Position numbers and translations under genes: made by a program
Notes under the pieces: model-generated
What the model was told of the DNA's origin: nothing
Database searches by the model: none
The model's input: the letters and a program-made list of their open reading frames with translations, nothing else
Assembly: GCA_025933895.1 (NCBI GenBank)
Contig: JAICZB010000172.1
Span: 1-5,666, forward strand
Length of the DNA: 5,666 nucleotides
Source of the DNA: Thermoleophilia bacterium
GTDB taxonomy: Bacteria > Actinomycetota > Thermoleophilia > Gaiellales > Gaiellaceae
Reading direction: 5' to 3'
Shown here: piece by piece, positions 4,956 to 5,666 of the stretch
Layout: the number at the start of each line of letters is the position of its first letter
Position numbering within the stretch: the stretch's first letter is position 1

Positions 4956-5666
4956 ATGAAGGAAGCCGACATTCGCCCTGCGGGGGTGCACGAGCGCTAT
5001 CTGACCCTGACGCAAGAGGACACGAAGACGTTCTTTGCCGACCACGAAGGGTGGGCGGAGTGTCCCTGCCCCGGTTGCGGCGGCGGCAACGCCCTCCCGG
5101 CGTTCACCAAGCATGGGTTCACGTATGTGCAGTGCGCAGCGTGCGCGTCGCTCTACGTCTCACCGCGCCCGCCGCAGTCGGCGCTTGACCGCTTCTATCG
5201 GGATGCGCCGTCGAGCCGCTACTGGGCACAGGAATTCTTCCCGGCCGTGGAAGAGGCGCGCCGCGAAAGGATCATCCGCCCTCGAGTCCGGCGGATCCTC
5301 GAGCACGAGCGCGCCGGCCGGCTCGCGTTGAACCAGCCGCTGGTTGTCGACGTCGGTGCCGGCGCGGGCGTCTTCCTCACGGAGCTGCTCGAAGCCGCTC
5401 CCGACGCGAACGCGGTAGCCGTCGAGCCGGGCCGGGACCTGGCCGAGCAAGCCCGCGCGAACGGACTGCAGGTCGTCGAGAAGCCTGTCGAGGCGTGCGA
5501 CGAGCTGCAGGGGAAGGCCGAGATCGTCACGAGCTTCGAGGTGATCGAGCACGTGCACGATCCGCTCGCGTTCGTCCGTGCGGTCGCCCACCTCGCGAAG
5601 CCGGGCGGGCTGGTCCTCGTCACCGGCCTCAACGGCGACGGCTTCGACGTGCAGGTGCTCTGGAGC
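4956..5666 (+). CDS. Class I SAM-dependent methyltransferase with N-terminal zinc ribbon, 3' end missing
   Basis: The frame is open from ATG 4956 to the window edge (237 residues seen). A probable zinc ribbon uses two CxxC pairs, C38/C41 in CPGC and C60/C63 in CAAC, followed by LYVSPRP. After a helical linker comes a Rossmann-type methyltransferase domain: motif I VVDVGAGAGVFL at 130-141, acidic Glu157 ending strand 2 (AVEPG), SFEVIEHVHDP at 193-203, and KPGGLVLVTGLN at 215-226. The EVIEHV segment is typical of the Methyltransf_11/23 type found among small-molecule and sugar methyltransferases. No Shine-Dalgarno sequence precedes the ATG, and the proposed -10 sits only 12 bases before it, suggesting an almost leaderless mRNA; GTG 4986 is a less likely alternative. 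It diverges from the aldolase gene. It could methylate the product of this cluster (O-, N- or C-methylation not distinguishable). The substrate is unknown and the C-terminal end is not seen. Confidence 0.87.
   Translation, partial: MKEADIRPAGVHERYLTLTQEDTKTFFADHEGWAECPCPGCGGGNALPAFTKHGFTYVQCAACASLYVSPRPPQSALDRFYRDAPSSRYWAQEFFPAVEEARRERIIRPRVRRILEHERAGRLALNQPLVVDVGAGAGVFLTELLEAAPDANAVAVEPGRDLAEQARANGLQVVEKPVEACDELQGKAEIVTSFEVIEHVHDPLAFVRAVAHLAKPGGLVLVTGLNGDGFDVQVLWS

Overview
This is a compact, high-GC bacterial window (about two thirds G+C in the stretch I counted by hand). Coding density is close to 100 percent, half of the assigned starts are GTG, and one gene may be nearly leaderless. This fits an actinobacterium-like chromosome, possibly a deep-branching lineage such as Thermoleophilia. 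That placement is inferred from composition and style only; there is no rRNA or marker gene. I see no tRNA, rRNA, CRISPR array, insertion sequence or phage gene.

Layout. Positions 1-4137 hold five head-to-tail plus-strand genes that look like one operon: (1) the 3' part of a Gfo/Idh/MocA-type NAD(P)-dependent sugar oxidoreductase cut by the left edge; (2) a GmhA-like SIS-domain sugar-phosphate isomerase; (3) a classical short-chain dehydrogenase/reductase; (4) a 3-dehydroquinate-synthase-like sugar phosphate cyclase; (5) a D-2-hydroxyacid dehydrogenase. Each junction overlaps by 4 bases, except the SDR/cyclase junction, which overlaps by 20 bases or leaves a 10-base gap, depending on the start chosen. 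A minus-strand HpcH/HpaI-type metal-dependent aldolase (4139-4915) converges on the operon, with a single base between the two stop codons. Its 40-bp upstream region is shared with a divergent plus-strand gene for a SAM-dependent methyltransferase with an N-terminal zinc ribbon, cut by the right edge.

How the genes may work together. Isomerase, cyclase, three NAD(P)H-type oxidoreductases, a pyruvate-type aldolase and a methyltransferase look like a pathway making or modifying an unusual sugar, 3-deoxy-ulosonate or cyclitol, of the kind used in surface polysaccharides or specialised metabolites. The cyclase keeps essentially every active-site residue of true dehydroquinate synthase, so a 3-deoxy-2-ulosonate-7-phosphate-like substrate is plausible. 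However, its motif context is not that of housekeeping AroB, and no other shikimate gene is in the window. The product cannot be fixed from the sequence. No glycosyltransferase or nucleotidyltransferase is visible here that would prove a polysaccharide role.
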